A stretch of DNA of 64,000 bases, taken from positions 7,378,001-7,442,000 of the forward strand of contig NZ_CP070619.1 in assembly GCF_017068395.1 (NCBI RefSeq), given 5' to 3'. Positions 42,157 through 50,295 of the stretch are shown here, in pieces (positions within the stretch are counted from its first letter, which is position 1; every line of letters starts with the position of its first letter). Under the pieces are notes generated by a model. The model searched no databases and had not been told where the DNA came from. It worked only from the letters and a program-made list of their open reading frames with translations. This stretch comes from Rhodococcus pseudokoreensis. Its GTDB lineage: Bacteria; Actinomycetota; Actinomycetes; Mycobacteriales; Mycobacteriaceae. The position numbers and the translations under genes were made by a program.

Positions 42157-42417
42157 ATGGCTGACACCTTGAGCCCCACGGAGCCATGCCGATCGTGCCG
42201 CGCGCCGATCGTCTGGGCGAAGACGCGGCTGAAGCTGATCCCGCTCGACCCAGAGCCGAGCGTGCACGGCACCGTCGCCGTCAACCACCAGGACGGCGTG
42301 CTCCACGCGATCGTGATCACCAAAGGACAGCGCCGCGCACTCAACGCCGCCGGCAGATCGCTGTACCTCGCCCACTTCGTCAGCTGCCCCCACGCGGGCG
42401 ATTGGAGGAAGCGATGA
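42157..42417 (+). CDS. Early phage protein with CxxC motif (86 aa)
   Basis: An 86-residue protein beginning with PCRSCRAPIVWAKT, a zinc-ribbon-like knuckle, and ending with HFVSCPHAGDWRKR, a likely second metal-binding pair (Cys, His). Typical of small actinophage zinc proteins. Overlaps the next gene by ATGA. Confidence 0.7.
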   Translation: MADTLSPTEPCRSCRAPIVWAKTRLKLIPLDPEPSVHGTVAVNHQDGVLHAIVITKGQRRALNAAGRSLYLAHFVSCPHAGDWRKR

Positions 42418-43172
42418 TCACCGTCCTCTGCTGCCGCGGTATCGGTGAATCAATGGGCGACGGCAGCATGCTCGCGAACGTCACGAAGCACCTCGACCCG
42501 CGGCGGTTCCGTGTCGTCGAGGTGCCATGGTCGGCGCAGTACGGGCCTGTCCCGGCGCCGCTCGGCTCCTCGTTCGACACGTCGCTTCGCACCGGGCGCC
42601 TGATGCTGCTCGACTACATCCGGCGCGACCCTAACCCCGTCGTGATCATCGGCTACTCGGGCGGTGGTGCGCTCGCCGGCAACGTGGCGGCAGAGATCGC
42701 GCGTGGCGAGCACCCCGCGCTGGACGTGCGAGGCGTTGGACTGATCTCAGACCCGCTGCGACCGATGACACGAACGGACTACACCTGGGGCATCGCCGGA
42801 AAACGGTGGATCAACGCCGACTTCCCGGTCTGGCACCTGGCCGACCCGTCCGACGTCATCACCAGCTGCCCCGAGGACTCGCCTCTGCGGACATTCGCCG
42901 ATCAGTCGGCGTCGTTCGCCCTCGCCGACCTGCGGTCGTGGGGTTGGGACCTCGTCGACCGAATCCGCAGACGACGTTGGCAAGCCACGATCCGCGACTG
43001 GCACAACGCACCCGAGATCTGGCGCGCCTACACCCAGGCACTCCACGGCGCTGACGGGTACTTACGCCGCGGTGACCACACCAGCTACCACCTGCGCCGC
43101 TACCCCGGCAGCACTCGCACCTACACCGAGTGGCTCGCCGACCGAATCAACGAAATCCGGGAGGCGTCATGA
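42414..43172 (+). CDS. Serine esterase, lysin B/cutinase-like
   Basis: A 252-residue alpha/beta hydrolase. VVIIGYSGGGALAGNVA carries the nucleophile Ser82; LISDPLRP, HLADPSDVIT (Asp144 or Asp147) and GDHTSYH (His222) supply the rest of a triad. Length and serine position agree with mycobacteriophage lysin B (about 254 aa, Ser82), which cuts mycolic acids from arabinogalactan at lysis. No signal peptide. It is translationally coupled on both sides (ATGA) inside the early operon, an unexpected place for a lysis enzyme, so a different esterase role is possible. Confidence 0.7.
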   Translation: MITVLCCRGIGESMGDGSMLANVTKHLDPRRFRVVEVPWSAQYGPVPAPLGSSFDTSLRTGRLMLLDYIRRDPNPVVIIGYSGGGALAGNVAAEIARGEHPALDVRGVGLISDPLRPMTRTDYTWGIAGKRWINADFPVWHLADPSDVITSCPEDSPLRTFADQSASFALADLRSWGWDLVDRIRRRRWQATIRDWHNAPEIWRAYTQALHGADGYLRRGDHTSYHLRRYPGSTRTYTEWLADRINEIREAS

Positions 43173-43468
43173 GCATCCAGGTGCTCGATGTGACCGGGCC
43201 GCCGGCGCCCGTGATGTCCTGCGAGCTGTCCGGGCTCGGTCACTGCGCCCGCAAGCACCCGGTCGGTTACCCGAACGGCCCCGACCGTTTCCTGTGGGGC
43301 GTCGCCTGGATCACCGACGACGGTTGCATGCACCCATTCCAGTACGTCCTGACCCAGGACGAAGCGGTCGAACACCTCGGACGTGAACTGGCGAATTGGT
43401 GCGCGCGCCGACCGGTCGTGCTCGTGCGGCGCGAGAGCGCATCCGACCCGTGGGAGGCGACCCTGTGA
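43169..43468 (+). CDS. Early phage protein, hypothetical (99 aa)
   Basis: A 99-residue soluble protein with WGVAWITDDGCMHPFQYVLT in the middle; no recognised domain. ATGA overlap with the previous gene and GTGA overlap with the next show tight translational coupling. Confidence 0.65.
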   Translation: MSIQVLDVTGPPAPVMSCELSGLGHCARKHPVGYPNGPDRFLWGVAWITDDGCMHPFQYVLTQDEAVEHLGRELANWCARRPVVLVRRESASDPWEATL

Positions 43469-43686
43469 GCGTCGATCAGATCGACATGTTCGAGCCGGAT
43501 CCCGCCGAGGTCGAGCGCCTGGCGGAAGTCGCATTCGACGCATGGTCCGGGGCGTGGCGCACTAAGCCCGAACTGCTCCGCTGGAGCGACCTCCGACATG
43601 ACAACGCGAAGGAGAAGTTCCGCGCCGCTGTGCGGGCCGTCCTCGCGGCACAGGCAACCCGACCACCGGAAGGGAGGGCCGAATAG
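43465..43686 (+). CDS. Early phage protein, hypothetical (73 aa)
   Basis: GTG 43465 overlaps the previous stop. A 73-residue acidic/helical protein (VERLAEVAFDAWSGAW, NAKEKFRAAVRAVLAAQ). Small helical proteins at this place in actinophages are often single-strand or replication accessory factors; I see no motif to show it here. Confidence 0.6.
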   Translation: MSVDQIDMFEPDPAEVERLAEVAFDAWSGAWRTKPELLRWSDLRHDNAKEKFRAAVRAVLAAQATRPPEGRAE

Positions 43687-44046
43687 GTGGGGCTCCCATG
43701 GGCGCGAACAGACACCAATCTGCCAATCCACGACAAGATCCTCGACCTCATCGGAATGGGCCCAAAAGGTAAGGGAGCGGCGTTCGTTTACGTCTCTTCC
43801 TACCTCTACGCGGCCGATAACGGCACGGACGGATTGATCAAGAAGGCCGTTCTGCCGTTCATTCACTGCTCACCACATGAGGCGAAATTGCTCGTCTCGG
43901 TGGGCCTGTGGGAAGCCGAGCCGCCGGGCAACTACCGCATCAAGAACTACGGCACGAAACAGGCTGTTGGGTTCGCTCAGCAGGCATTACACGAAGCCCG
44001 GTCAGCGGCCGGGAAGAAGGGGGCGGACTCACGATGGGGCGAATGA
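43687..44046 (+). CDS. Replication-initiation-type phage protein with winged-helix features
   Basis: A 119-residue protein starting at GTG 43687, directly after the previous stop. LPIHDKILDLIGMGPKGKGA, then VYVSSYLYAADNGTDGLIKK and VSVGLWEAEPPGNYRIKNY give the layout of the N-terminal winged helix of phage replisome-organiser proteins. It ends with a Lys-rich tail (ARSAAGKKGADSRWGE). The iteron-like repeats start just downstream, which fits an origin-binding protein beside its origin. Confidence 0.6.
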   Translation: MGLPWARTDTNLPIHDKILDLIGMGPKGKGAAFVYVSSYLYAADNGTDGLIKKAVLPFIHCSPHEAKLLVSVGLWEAEPPGNYRIKNYGTKQAVGFAQQALHEARSAAGKKGADSRWGE

Positions 44047-44282
44047 ACCCGGTTTTGCCATATGGCAAACGGCATGGCAAAACGATGGCAAAACGCCATT
44101 TGCCATTTCGATTTGACAATGGCACTACCCTACGTACGAACGAACGAACTTACGTAGATAACTACTTGCGGAAAATCTCTTCGACTTACGCAAGCAACGT
44201 GCGCGAATTTCGGACCGGATTCATCGCTCGAAGGGGTCAGATCGGCTCGCTCCGCTACGCCGCACTCGGCGGTGCCGCATGA
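44043..44282 (+). CDS. Possible 79-aa protein overlying the repeat cluster
   Basis: ATG 44043 overlaps the previous TGA, and its stop overlaps the next ATG, so the frame is preserved between two coupled genes. The product (79 residues, basic, Tyr/Arg-rich) shows no domain. Base composition is far lower in GC than the neighbours, and 44053-44157 is made of repeats, so it may be a non-coding origin that only happens to be open. Confidence 0.4.
   Translation: MNPVLPYGKRHGKTMAKRHLPFRFDNGTTLRTNERTYVDNYLRKISSTYASNVREFRTGFIARRGQIGSLRYAALGGAA
44053..44157. repeat. Iteron-like repeats and palindromes, candidate replication origin
   Basis: ATGGCAAA occurs at 44062-44069, 44074-44081 and 44085-44092, with inverted copies TTTGCCAT at 44054-44061 and 44099-44106; the first pair forms a perfect 16-bp palindrome. 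Downstream, CTACGTA (44130-44136) and TACGTAG (44151-44157) bracket a CGAA tandem repeat. AT-rich relative to the region. This looks like a phage origin or multi-site operator. Confidence 0.55.
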
Positions 44283-44899
44283 ATCCGTACGAATTCGCGG
44301 CCACCGTCGCGTGCCCGCACTGCCACGCCGCAGTCGGCCACCGATGCCTCACCGCCGACGGGTACGAGCGCAAGATGCCGTGCCTCGACCGCGTCCGACT
44401 CGTCGAATGGCCCGACACCGCACAGCTGCCCGACACCGCACCCGCCACGCGCACTACGACCCGACTATGTGGCTGGCATCGACAGGCAGGTGGGGGAGCA
44501 GTGACCACCCACATGATCGTCCTGAACGGCACCAAGCCACCGCTGTCGATGAACCAACGCCTCCACCACCAGGTGAAGGCCCGGATCACCTGGCAGCTGC
44601 GCGACGAGGTCTACATCGAAGCGAAACGGCAGAGACTCCCACGCGGCGTCCCGCACGTCACCGTCACGCTCCACTACCGGCCCGCCCGCAACGGAGTCCG
44701 AGACGCCGACAACCTCGTCGCCACCCTTAAACCGTGCTGCGACGCCCTCGCCAAAGGCACCCCGAAATACCCCGGCTACGGACTCGTCGAAGACGACACG
44801 CCTCAGTGGATGACCAAAACCATGCCTGTCATCCACCCCGCCGAGAAAGGTCGGCCGGGGCTCCTCTGGCTTGAAATCATCTGCAGTGAGTCTCAGTGA
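44279..44899 (+). CDS. RusA-type Holliday-junction resolvase with N-terminal zinc-finger segment
   Basis: A 206-residue protein in two parts. Residues 8-40 hold ACPHCHAAVGHRC and a following MPCLDR, a zinc-binding knuckle found alone in many actinophage proteins. Residues 75-206 match RusA: VTLHYRPARNGVRDADNLVATLKPC, with the family Asp residues (RDADN), and YGLVEDDTPQWM. RusA cuts Holliday junctions during phage recombination. An internal GTG at 44501 with GGGGGAG before it could start a separate RusA protein; the upstream ATGA coupling favours the longer form. Confidence 0.75.
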   Translation: MNPYEFAATVACPHCHAAVGHRCLTADGYERKMPCLDRVRLVEWPDTAQLPDTAPATRTTTRLCGWHRQAGGGAVTTHMIVLNGTKPPLSMNQRLHHQVKARITWQLRDEVYIEAKRQRLPRGVPHVTVTLHYRPARNGVRDADNLVATLKPCCDALAKGTPKYPGYGLVEDDTPQWMTKTMPVIHPAEKGRPGLLWLEIICSESQ

Positions 44900-44959
44900 G
44901 TATGTCGAAGCTGCAGACCTTCGCCCACGCGCGCCGCGCGGTCATTCGAGGTATCGGAT

Positions 44960-45400
44960 CTACTTGCCGCCAGTCAACGACAACGCCGCCGGGTACTGGA
45001 CATGGGATTCGATCCCGCACTGCACGCCGTACGGATCAACTCGAATGCATATCTGCAGGCCAAGCGCTCGGCGATCCTCCTCAAGCTGTCCCAGAATGGT
45101 ATCGGTCAATTGCACGGCGACAATACGCGTTTCGCCAGGAGGGATGTCCTCGTCGCAAATCTCCCGCCGCATGTAACTCTGCGTCTTCCCGCACGCAATC
45201 CCTGTTGACGCCACCGTGTAAACATCCTTCTTGGTACCGACACCCAATCGCGTCATATGAGCAGGTAGGGCACCTTGATTTCCCACTTGCGCCATCACCC
45301 AGCGGTGTGTGGAACCTATCCACGCCGCCTGGGAAATCTCCCCAAGCTGGGTTGCAGTCCCGTTGCCAAAACCCCAATCATCATCTTTGGTGTCAGCGGT
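44960..45400 (-). pseudogene. 3' half of a membrane-protein gene split by IS21
   Basis: This leftward segment encodes the last 145 or so residues (ADTKDDDWGFGNGTATQLGE onward, ending LSLTGGK). Together with 48039-48378 it forms one gene; joining the two at the CGGT duplication restores an unbroken 258-residue frame. As it stands it could only be translated from ATG or other codons supplied by the IS end. The domain is soluble with three spaced cysteines; no family recognised. Confidence 0.8.
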
Positions 45401-45560
45401 CATGTAATTCCCCAGGTTGAGGGGTTTGTCCGTCACGTAATTCCCCACCCGGCCGTCACGTAATTCCCCACCCTCGGGGCGTGTCGGCCGGGGTTCCGGT
45501 GCTGCTGCAGGTTCGCTCCTGACTGGGCCACCGACGGCGGGCCCGGGAAGGGGCCTGACG

Positions 45561-47120
45561 GTGGCAAGGAGAACGTGGACGATGATTGATCTGATGGAGT
45601 TGTTCCGGCATTGGCATGCCGGCCGGTCCCAGGTGCAGATCTCGACGGCCCTGGGGATCGATCGTAAGACGATCCGGAAATACTTGGCTCCCGCGTTGGC
45701 GGCCGGGTTGGCGCCTGGCGAGGGCGGGAATTTTGACGAAACGCTGTGGTGGGAGTTGATCGCTGGGTGGTTCCCGGAGGTCGGTGACCCGGCGGCGCGG
45801 GCGGTGACGTGGCCGGCGATCGCCGCGCACCACGACTGGATCGACGGGCAGCTGGCCGCGTCGGTGACGGTCGCGACGATCGCGCAACGCCTGCGTGACG
45901 ATTACGGCGTCGTGGTGTCCGAATCGACGGTGCGACGTTATGTGGCAGCGCAATTCGCCGAGAAGGTCGCCGAGGCGAAGGTGACGGTGCCGCGGGGTGC
46001 GGTCCCGCCCGGTGACGAGGCCCAGGTCGACTACGGCAAGCTCGGGATGTGGCGGGATCCGGCCACCGACCGGCGGGTGGCGGTGTGGGCGTTCGCGATC
46101 ATCCTGGCTTGTTCGCGGCTGCTGTTCGTGCAGCCGGTGTTGCGGATGGACCAGTCCTCGTGGTGCGCCTCGCACGTGGCGGCGTTCGAGTTCTTCGGCG
46201 GCACCCCGGCCCGGATCGTGTGCGACAACCTCAAAACCGGGGTGGACCGGCCGGATTTGTACGACCCGAAGATCAACCGCGCCTACGCCGAACTCGCCGC
46301 GTTCTACGGGGTGCTGATCGACCCCGCCCGCGCCGGCAAACCCAAGGACAAGCCCCGGATCGAACGCCCGATGCCCTACATCCGGGACTCGTTCTGGAAG
46401 GGACGGGAGTTCACCTCGCTGCCGCAGATGCAGGACGCCGCCCTGGCCTGGTGCACCGACGTCTACGGCCGACACAATCACCGTGGTCTCGACGGCGCGC
46501 AACCCGTAGCTGTGTTCGACGCCATCGAAAAGCGCAGTCTCACAGCACTTCCACCCAGAACGTTCGAATCGGTCCTCTACCAGGTCGGCAAGGTCGCCCC
46601 GGACTGTCACGTCAAGGCCGGCAAGGCCCTGTATTCGGTGCCCTGGCGGCTGATCGGCCAGCAGGTGCTGGCCCGCACCTGCGGCGACATGGTGCAAATT
46701 TTTCACGCCGAGCAGGTCGTCGCCACCCATGTGCTGCACCTGTCGGGGCGATCGACGAACATCGAGCACTACCCACCGCACAAGATCGCCTACACACTGC
46801 AGACCGTGTCCTGGTGTCGGGCGCAGGCCGAGCAGATCGGCCCCGGCGCCGTCGCCATCGTCGGCGAGTTATCACAGGTCAACGCCCTGCACAGGCTCCG
46901 GGCGATCCAAGGCATAGTCCGGCTGCGGGACCGCTACGAGGACGCCCGCCTCAACGCGGCCTGCGCCCGCGCCCTCGCGGTCGGCGACCCCACCTACCGC
47001 ACCGTCAAGGGCATCCTCGCCGCCGGCACCGAACACGACGGACAAGCCGAGGTGTCCGCGGCGCCAGCGCCGGCATTCCTGCGTGGACCCGACGCCTTCG
47101 ACAACGAACGCACCGCCTAA
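45561..47120 (+). CDS. istA: IS21 transposase IstA
   Basis: A 519-residue DDE transposase. N-terminal HTH (SQVQISTALGIDRKTIRKYL) binds the terminal repeats; the catalytic triad is in DEAQVDYGKLG (Asp near 155), RIVCDNLKTG (Asp near 220) and KPRIERPMPYIRD (Glu near 266). The C-terminal domain matches Mu-transposase-like IstA proteins. Start may be GTG 45561 or, better spaced from AAGGAG, ATG 45582. istB follows after 64 bases. Confidence 0.94.
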   Translation: MARRTWTMIDLMELFRHWHAGRSQVQISTALGIDRKTIRKYLAPALAAGLAPGEGGNFDETLWWELIAGWFPEVGDPAARAVTWPAIAAHHDWIDGQLAASVTVATIAQRLRDDYGVVVSESTVRRYVAAQFAEKVAEAKVTVPRGAVPPGDEAQVDYGKLGMWRDPATDRRVAVWAFAIILACSRLLFVQPVLRMDQSSWCASHVAAFEFFGGTPARIVCDNLKTGVDRPDLYDPKINRAYAELAAFYGVLIDPARAGKPKDKPRIERPMPYIRDSFWKGREFTSLPQMQDAALAWCTDVYGRHNHRGLDGAQPVAVFDAIEKRSLTALPPRTFESVLYQVGKVAPDCHVKAGKALYSVPWRLIGQQVLARTCGDMVQIFHAEQVVATHVLHLSGRSTNIEHYPPHKIAYTLQTVSWCRAQAEQIGPGAVAIVGELSQVNALHRLRAIQGIVRLRDRYEDARLNAACARALAVGDPTYRTVKGILAAGTEHDGQAEVSAAPAPAFLRGPDAFDNERTA

Positions 47121-47184
47121 GCGTTGAACGCTGCTATGACATGCACTGCACAACAAGTACTTTCACAAGAACAGGGGACTGGTC

Positions 47185-47949
47185 ATGACAATTCACGACC
47201 CCAGCCTGCGGGCTGCACTGAAGACGTTGAAGTTGACCGGGATGCTCGACACCCTCGACGCCCGGCTCGCCCAGACCCGGGACGGGCAGCTCGGACACCT
47301 CGAATTTCTGCAGGTGCTGTGTGAGGACGAGATCGCCCGCCGGGAAACGGCGGCGCTGGCCCGCCGGCTGCGGCGGGCCAAGTTCGAACAGCAGGCTACC
47401 TTCGAGGACTTCGACTTCACCGCGAACCCGAAACTCCCGGCGGCGATGCTGCGGGACCTGGCCGCGCTGCGCTGGCTCGACGCCGGCGAGTCGGTGATCC
47501 TCTACGGACCCGTTGGAGTAGGCAAAACACATGTGGCACAAGCGCTTGGGCATCATGTCGCTCGCCGAGGTGGGGACGTGCGGTTCGTCAAGTGCTCCCG
47601 CATGCTCGCCGACCTCGCCGGTGGCCATGCCGATCGCACCATCGGTCAGCGGATGCGGGAATACACCCGGCCACTGGTATTGATTATCGATGATTTCGCG
47701 ATGCGCGAGCACACCACCACCCAGTCCGATGACCTCTACGATCTGGTTTCCGATCGTGCGATCGCCGGCAAACCTCTGATTCTGACGAGTAACCGCGCCC
47801 CGAAGGACTGGTATCCGCTGTTCCCGAATCCGGTCGTCGCCGAGTCCCTCCTCGACCGGCTGATCAACACCAGCCATCAAACCCTGATGGACGGCCCGTC
47901 CTACCGGCCCCGCAAACGACCCGGACACCGCACCGCCAACGCAACCTGA
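47185..47949 (+). CDS. istB: IS21 helper ATPase IstB
   Basis: A 254-residue AAA+ ATPase of the DnaC/IstB group. Walker A VGVGKTHVAQALG, Walker B PLVLIIDDFAMRE and sensor I LILTSNRAPKDW are clear, with an N-terminal helical domain. It remodels target DNA and activates IstA. ATG 47185 sits after an AAGAACAGGGG stretch. Complete, so the IS copy may still be able to move. Confidence 0.95.
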   Translation: MTIHDPSLRAALKTLKLTGMLDTLDARLAQTRDGQLGHLEFLQVLCEDEIARRETAALARRLRRAKFEQQATFEDFDFTANPKLPAAMLRDLAALRWLDAGESVILYGPVGVGKTHVAQALGHHVARRGGDVRFVKCSRMLADLAGGHADRTIGQRMREYTRPLVLIIDDFAMREHTTTQSDDLYDLVSDRAIAGKPLILTSNRAPKDWYPLFPNPVVAESLLDRLINTSHQTLMDGPSYRPRKRPGHRTANAT

Positions 47950-48038
47950 TCCGAACCCCTATCCACTCGGGTTACCCTCAACTCAGCACACCCGAGCATG
48001 GGGAATTACGTGACGGACACCCCTGGGGAATTACGTGA

Positions 48039-48378
48039 CGGTCGACACTTTGGCGACGGACCCGCCGGGATCGACTGTTCGAAGCCGGACCCAGATATCC
48101 GGAAAGTTCAAAAACACGCCAGCACGAAGCATCTGCTGAGACTGGATCTGCACCGATGTTTCCTGCAACTCGACCGATTTCTCCTGCAGGGCGCGGACAG
48201 AGTTCTGCAGCTCCTCCTGCTTCGCGAAAACGCTTCGTGAGACGACTAGCGTCGAGACAGCAGTCACCACCGCGACTACCAATGCCGCCGCGGCGATCAT
48301 GTTGCGAGCCAGATCCGATGACCAGAAGCCCTTCTTGCCTCCAGACGAACTCGGTTTCTCTTCAGTATCCAGCGACAC
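48039..48378 (-). pseudogene. 5' half of a membrane-protein gene split by IS21
   Basis: Encodes about 113 residues: polar start (MSLDTEEKPSSSGGKKGFW), a single membrane helix (NMIAAAALVVAVVTAVSTLVV), a coiled coil (KQEELQNSVRALQEKSVELQ and on) and the beginning of a soluble domain, then runs into the IS end and stops after S-T-V-T. The remainder is at 44960-45396. The original product would be a 258-residue membrane-anchored coiled-coil protein of the prophage. Confidence 0.85.
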
Positions 48379-48520
48379 GGGAACCCCCTGTTTGTCTATT
48401 AGCAGTGGCGGACAATGAGAATCGCACCCTTCTCATAGCGCCGCAATAGTTTCGCAAGTCCGGTCAGCAAATCTGCAGCTTCGCGGCTGTTGATCCACCC
48501 AATCATCCGGATCCGCGACA

Positions 48521-48639
48521 AACGCGGCGTACGGCCACGTCACCGACGACATCCCACAGCATTGGCCACCCCCGAACCGATCATCAACTAACCCAGCCGC
48601 ACTCCCGAGCTCTGGCTCGAGATCACGTGCAGCGACGAA
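48521..48639 (+). pseudogene. Degenerate C-terminal fragment of a second RusA gene
   Basis: One frame reads YGHVTDDIPQHW (48530-48565), the counterpart of YGLVEDDTPQWM in the intact RusA gene; after a frameshift another frame reads ELWLEITCSDES (48607-48642), the counterpart of LLWLEIICSES at its end. Nothing upstream continues it. The rest of this 277-base gap (48379-48655) holds no gene I can support. It marks an old recombination or duplication. Confidence 0.6.
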
Positions 48640-48655
48640 TCCAAGGAGCTACCGG

Positions 48656-48802
48656 GTGAAAACTGCCTACCACGACGGCAAATACTGGCGTGTCGGAGCG
48701 ATCCGCCGGCACCCCATCGCCTACGCCGAACTCCACCGCCCCGACGAGCACTCGGTGTCCGTCCCGCTCTCCAAGCTCAGGCTGGAGGAGCCACGAACAT
48801 GA
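48656..48802 (+). CDS. Small phage protein (48 aa)
   Basis: GTG 48656 follows AAGGAG at seven bases. The 48-residue product (KTAYHDGKYWRVGAIRRHP, then VPLSKLRLEEPRT) resembles small conserved early proteins of actinophages. Its stop overlaps the next ATG (ATGA). No domain known. Confidence 0.6.
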   Translation: MKTAYHDGKYWRVGAIRRHPIAYAELHRPDEHSVSVPLSKLRLEEPRT

Positions 48803-48900
48803 CGGACGACCAGCCGTGGATCGGATCCGGTGGCAATGAACAGCTTCTACCCTCCGCGAAAGTTGCCTGTCCGACCGCGAGGGAAGGATCAGGCCCATGA
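48799..48900 (+). CDS. Very small phage ORF (33 aa)
   Basis: ATG 48799 overlaps the previous stop, GGAGGAG lies 8 bases before it, and its TGA overlaps the ATG of the GIY-YIG gene. The chain of ATGA contacts supports translation. Product polar, no motif. Confidence 0.45.
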   Translation: MTDDQPWIGSGGNEQLLPSAKVACPTAREGSGP

Positions 48901-49505
48901 CGGAACACACGCAGTACGGATGTGAATGGCCAACCAGCATCAAGTCGATTGTCGACGGCAAGTGCGGCATCAGCATCGAAGGCAAGCTCTGGTCGAAGGG
49001 CATCCACCTGTGCCGCCAGCATGCACTCCTGGTCTGGTCAGTGATGGACGAAGAGATGCAGGACTTCCAGAAGAATTCGACCCGATCCGAGCGGATCGCC
49101 GAGCAGACCGCGCGAGAGGCAGAGCACGCCGCGCGGCAGCGCGCCGAGCGCGAGAACCTGCCCCCATTGCAGGCGCCGCCCGAGGGGTACGTCTACTACC
49201 TCCGCGTCGGACCGCACATCAAGATCGGCTACGCCTCGAACCTAGAACGCCGCCTCTCGTCCTACCCGCCCGACACGGAACTGCTCGCCGTCGAGTCAGG
49301 CACCTTGCAAGACGAACAACAGCTGCACCGAACCTTCAAGGCGTTCCGAGTATCCGGACGCGAGTGGTACGACCAGAGTCCAGTTCTCATGAATCACATC
49401 GCCGAGGTCGCCAAGAACGAGCGCCACACCTGGTGGGACGACACCGAATGGCGCCGCAAGAACCCGACGTCAGAGCACGTCGCCAAACCGAAGTACTGGA
49501 GGTAA
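48897..49505 (+). CDS. GIY-YIG-like protein (T5orf172/MUG113 type)
   Basis: A 202-residue protein. The N-terminal part has GCEWPTSIKSIVDGKCGISI and HLCRQHA, a likely zinc-binding segment, then a basic coiled coil (AEQTAREAEHAARQRAERE). The C-terminal half GYVYYLRVGPHIKIGYASNL, then RRLSSYPPD and EQQLHRTFKAFRVSGREWY is the compact GIY-YIG nuclease fold of the T5orf172 family. Probably a DNA nuclease of phage origin with unknown target. In the early operon. Confidence 0.8.
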   Translation: MTEHTQYGCEWPTSIKSIVDGKCGISIEGKLWSKGIHLCRQHALLVWSVMDEEMQDFQKNSTRSERIAEQTAREAEHAARQRAERENLPPLQAPPEGYVYYLRVGPHIKIGYASNLERRLSSYPPDTELLAVESGTLQDEQQLHRTFKAFRVSGREWYDQSPVLMNHIAEVAKNERHTWWDDTEWRRKNPTSEHVAKPKYWR

Positions 49506-49509
49506 CCCC

Positions 49510-50295
49510 GTGGCGATCACCGACGCCGATCACTTCTACCTTGACCGCGCAGCCCGCAGCCTCCTATCCACCCGACTCGACGAGATCTACACCTGGGTCG
49601 TGGACGAGCTCGACAACGCCATCACCCGACAGACCGCTCTCGGCACCCAAGAAACCACCAGGCAGGCCCGCAGCGATGACACCGCAGACGTGCTCGACCT
49701 CGACGCGTCCGACGCCGCCCACGACCTCCACGGCACCCTCCGCGCCTGGACACACCACGTCTGCACCGGCCGTCACCTGCCCTGGCCCGGCGACGGCCGT
49801 GCCCAACACTTCGCCCGCTGGCTCGACCGCCACATCATCGACCTCGCCCTCACCGAGCAGGCGCCCACCGCCGCCGACGAAATCACCGATGCGTGGAAAC
49901 GAGCGAAGAACTCCATCGACCCACCGCAAGGCCGAGAGTTCGCCGGCCCGTGCCAGAGTCCCGCACAGCCTGCCCGCTCGTGCCTCGGCGTCTACGTGCG
50001 ACGTGGCACAGACTCGTGGACCTGCCGCACCTGCTCCGTCACCTGCGACATCAACGCCATGCAGGCAGACCTCCACGACCAGGTCCTCGAATACGGCTAC
50101 ACCGCAAACCAGCTCGCGACCGCCCTATCCCGCGAAGTCGGCGACACCGTCCCATACGAGCGGGTCCGGAACTGGGTGCGCCGCAGCAAGATCACACCCA
50201 TCGACGCCGACGACGACGGAACACCGCGGTACAGCCTGAACGACGCGCTCACTCTGTACAACGCCACGCCCAGCCGAACCGCCGCCACAGCTTGA
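49510..50295 (+). CDS. Phage DNA-binding regulatory protein with zinc and helix-turn-helix segments
   Basis: A 261-residue protein from GTG 49510. The first half is helical (AARSLLSTRLDEIYTWVVDE); the middle has a Cys set (PCQSPAQPARSC, WTCRTCSVTC) like a zinc ribbon; the end, YTANQLATALSREVGDTVPY, then ERVRNWVRRSKITPI, is a MerR/excisionase-like HTH. This arrangement is common in actinophages just before the packaging genes. The IS256 element has inserted at its stop codon without changing the protein. Confidence 0.65.
   Translation: MAITDADHFYLDRAARSLLSTRLDEIYTWVVDELDNAITRQTALGTQETTRQARSDDTADVLDLDASDAAHDLHGTLRAWTHHVCTGRHLPWPGDGRAQHFARWLDRHIIDLALTEQAPTAADEITDAWKRAKNSIDPPQGREFAGPCQSPAQPARSCLGVYVRRGTDSWTCRTCSVTCDINAMQADLHDQVLEYGYTANQLATALSREVGDTVPYERVRNWVRRSKITPIDADDDGTPRYSLNDALTLYNATPSRTAATA

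Larger units (their letters stand above)
45397..48042 (+). mobile_element. IS21 family insertion sequence with 4-bp target duplication
   Basis: The element spans about 45401-48038 and is flanked by CGGT at 45397-45400 and 48039-48042. The left end CATGTAATTCCCCAGG is an inverted copy of the right end CCTGGGGAATTACGTGA, with one mismatch, and GTCACGTAATTCCCCA recurs inside both ends, the multiple terminal repeats of IS21 elements. It carries istA and istB in the usual order. The left boundary is uncertain by one base. Confidence 0.9.
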
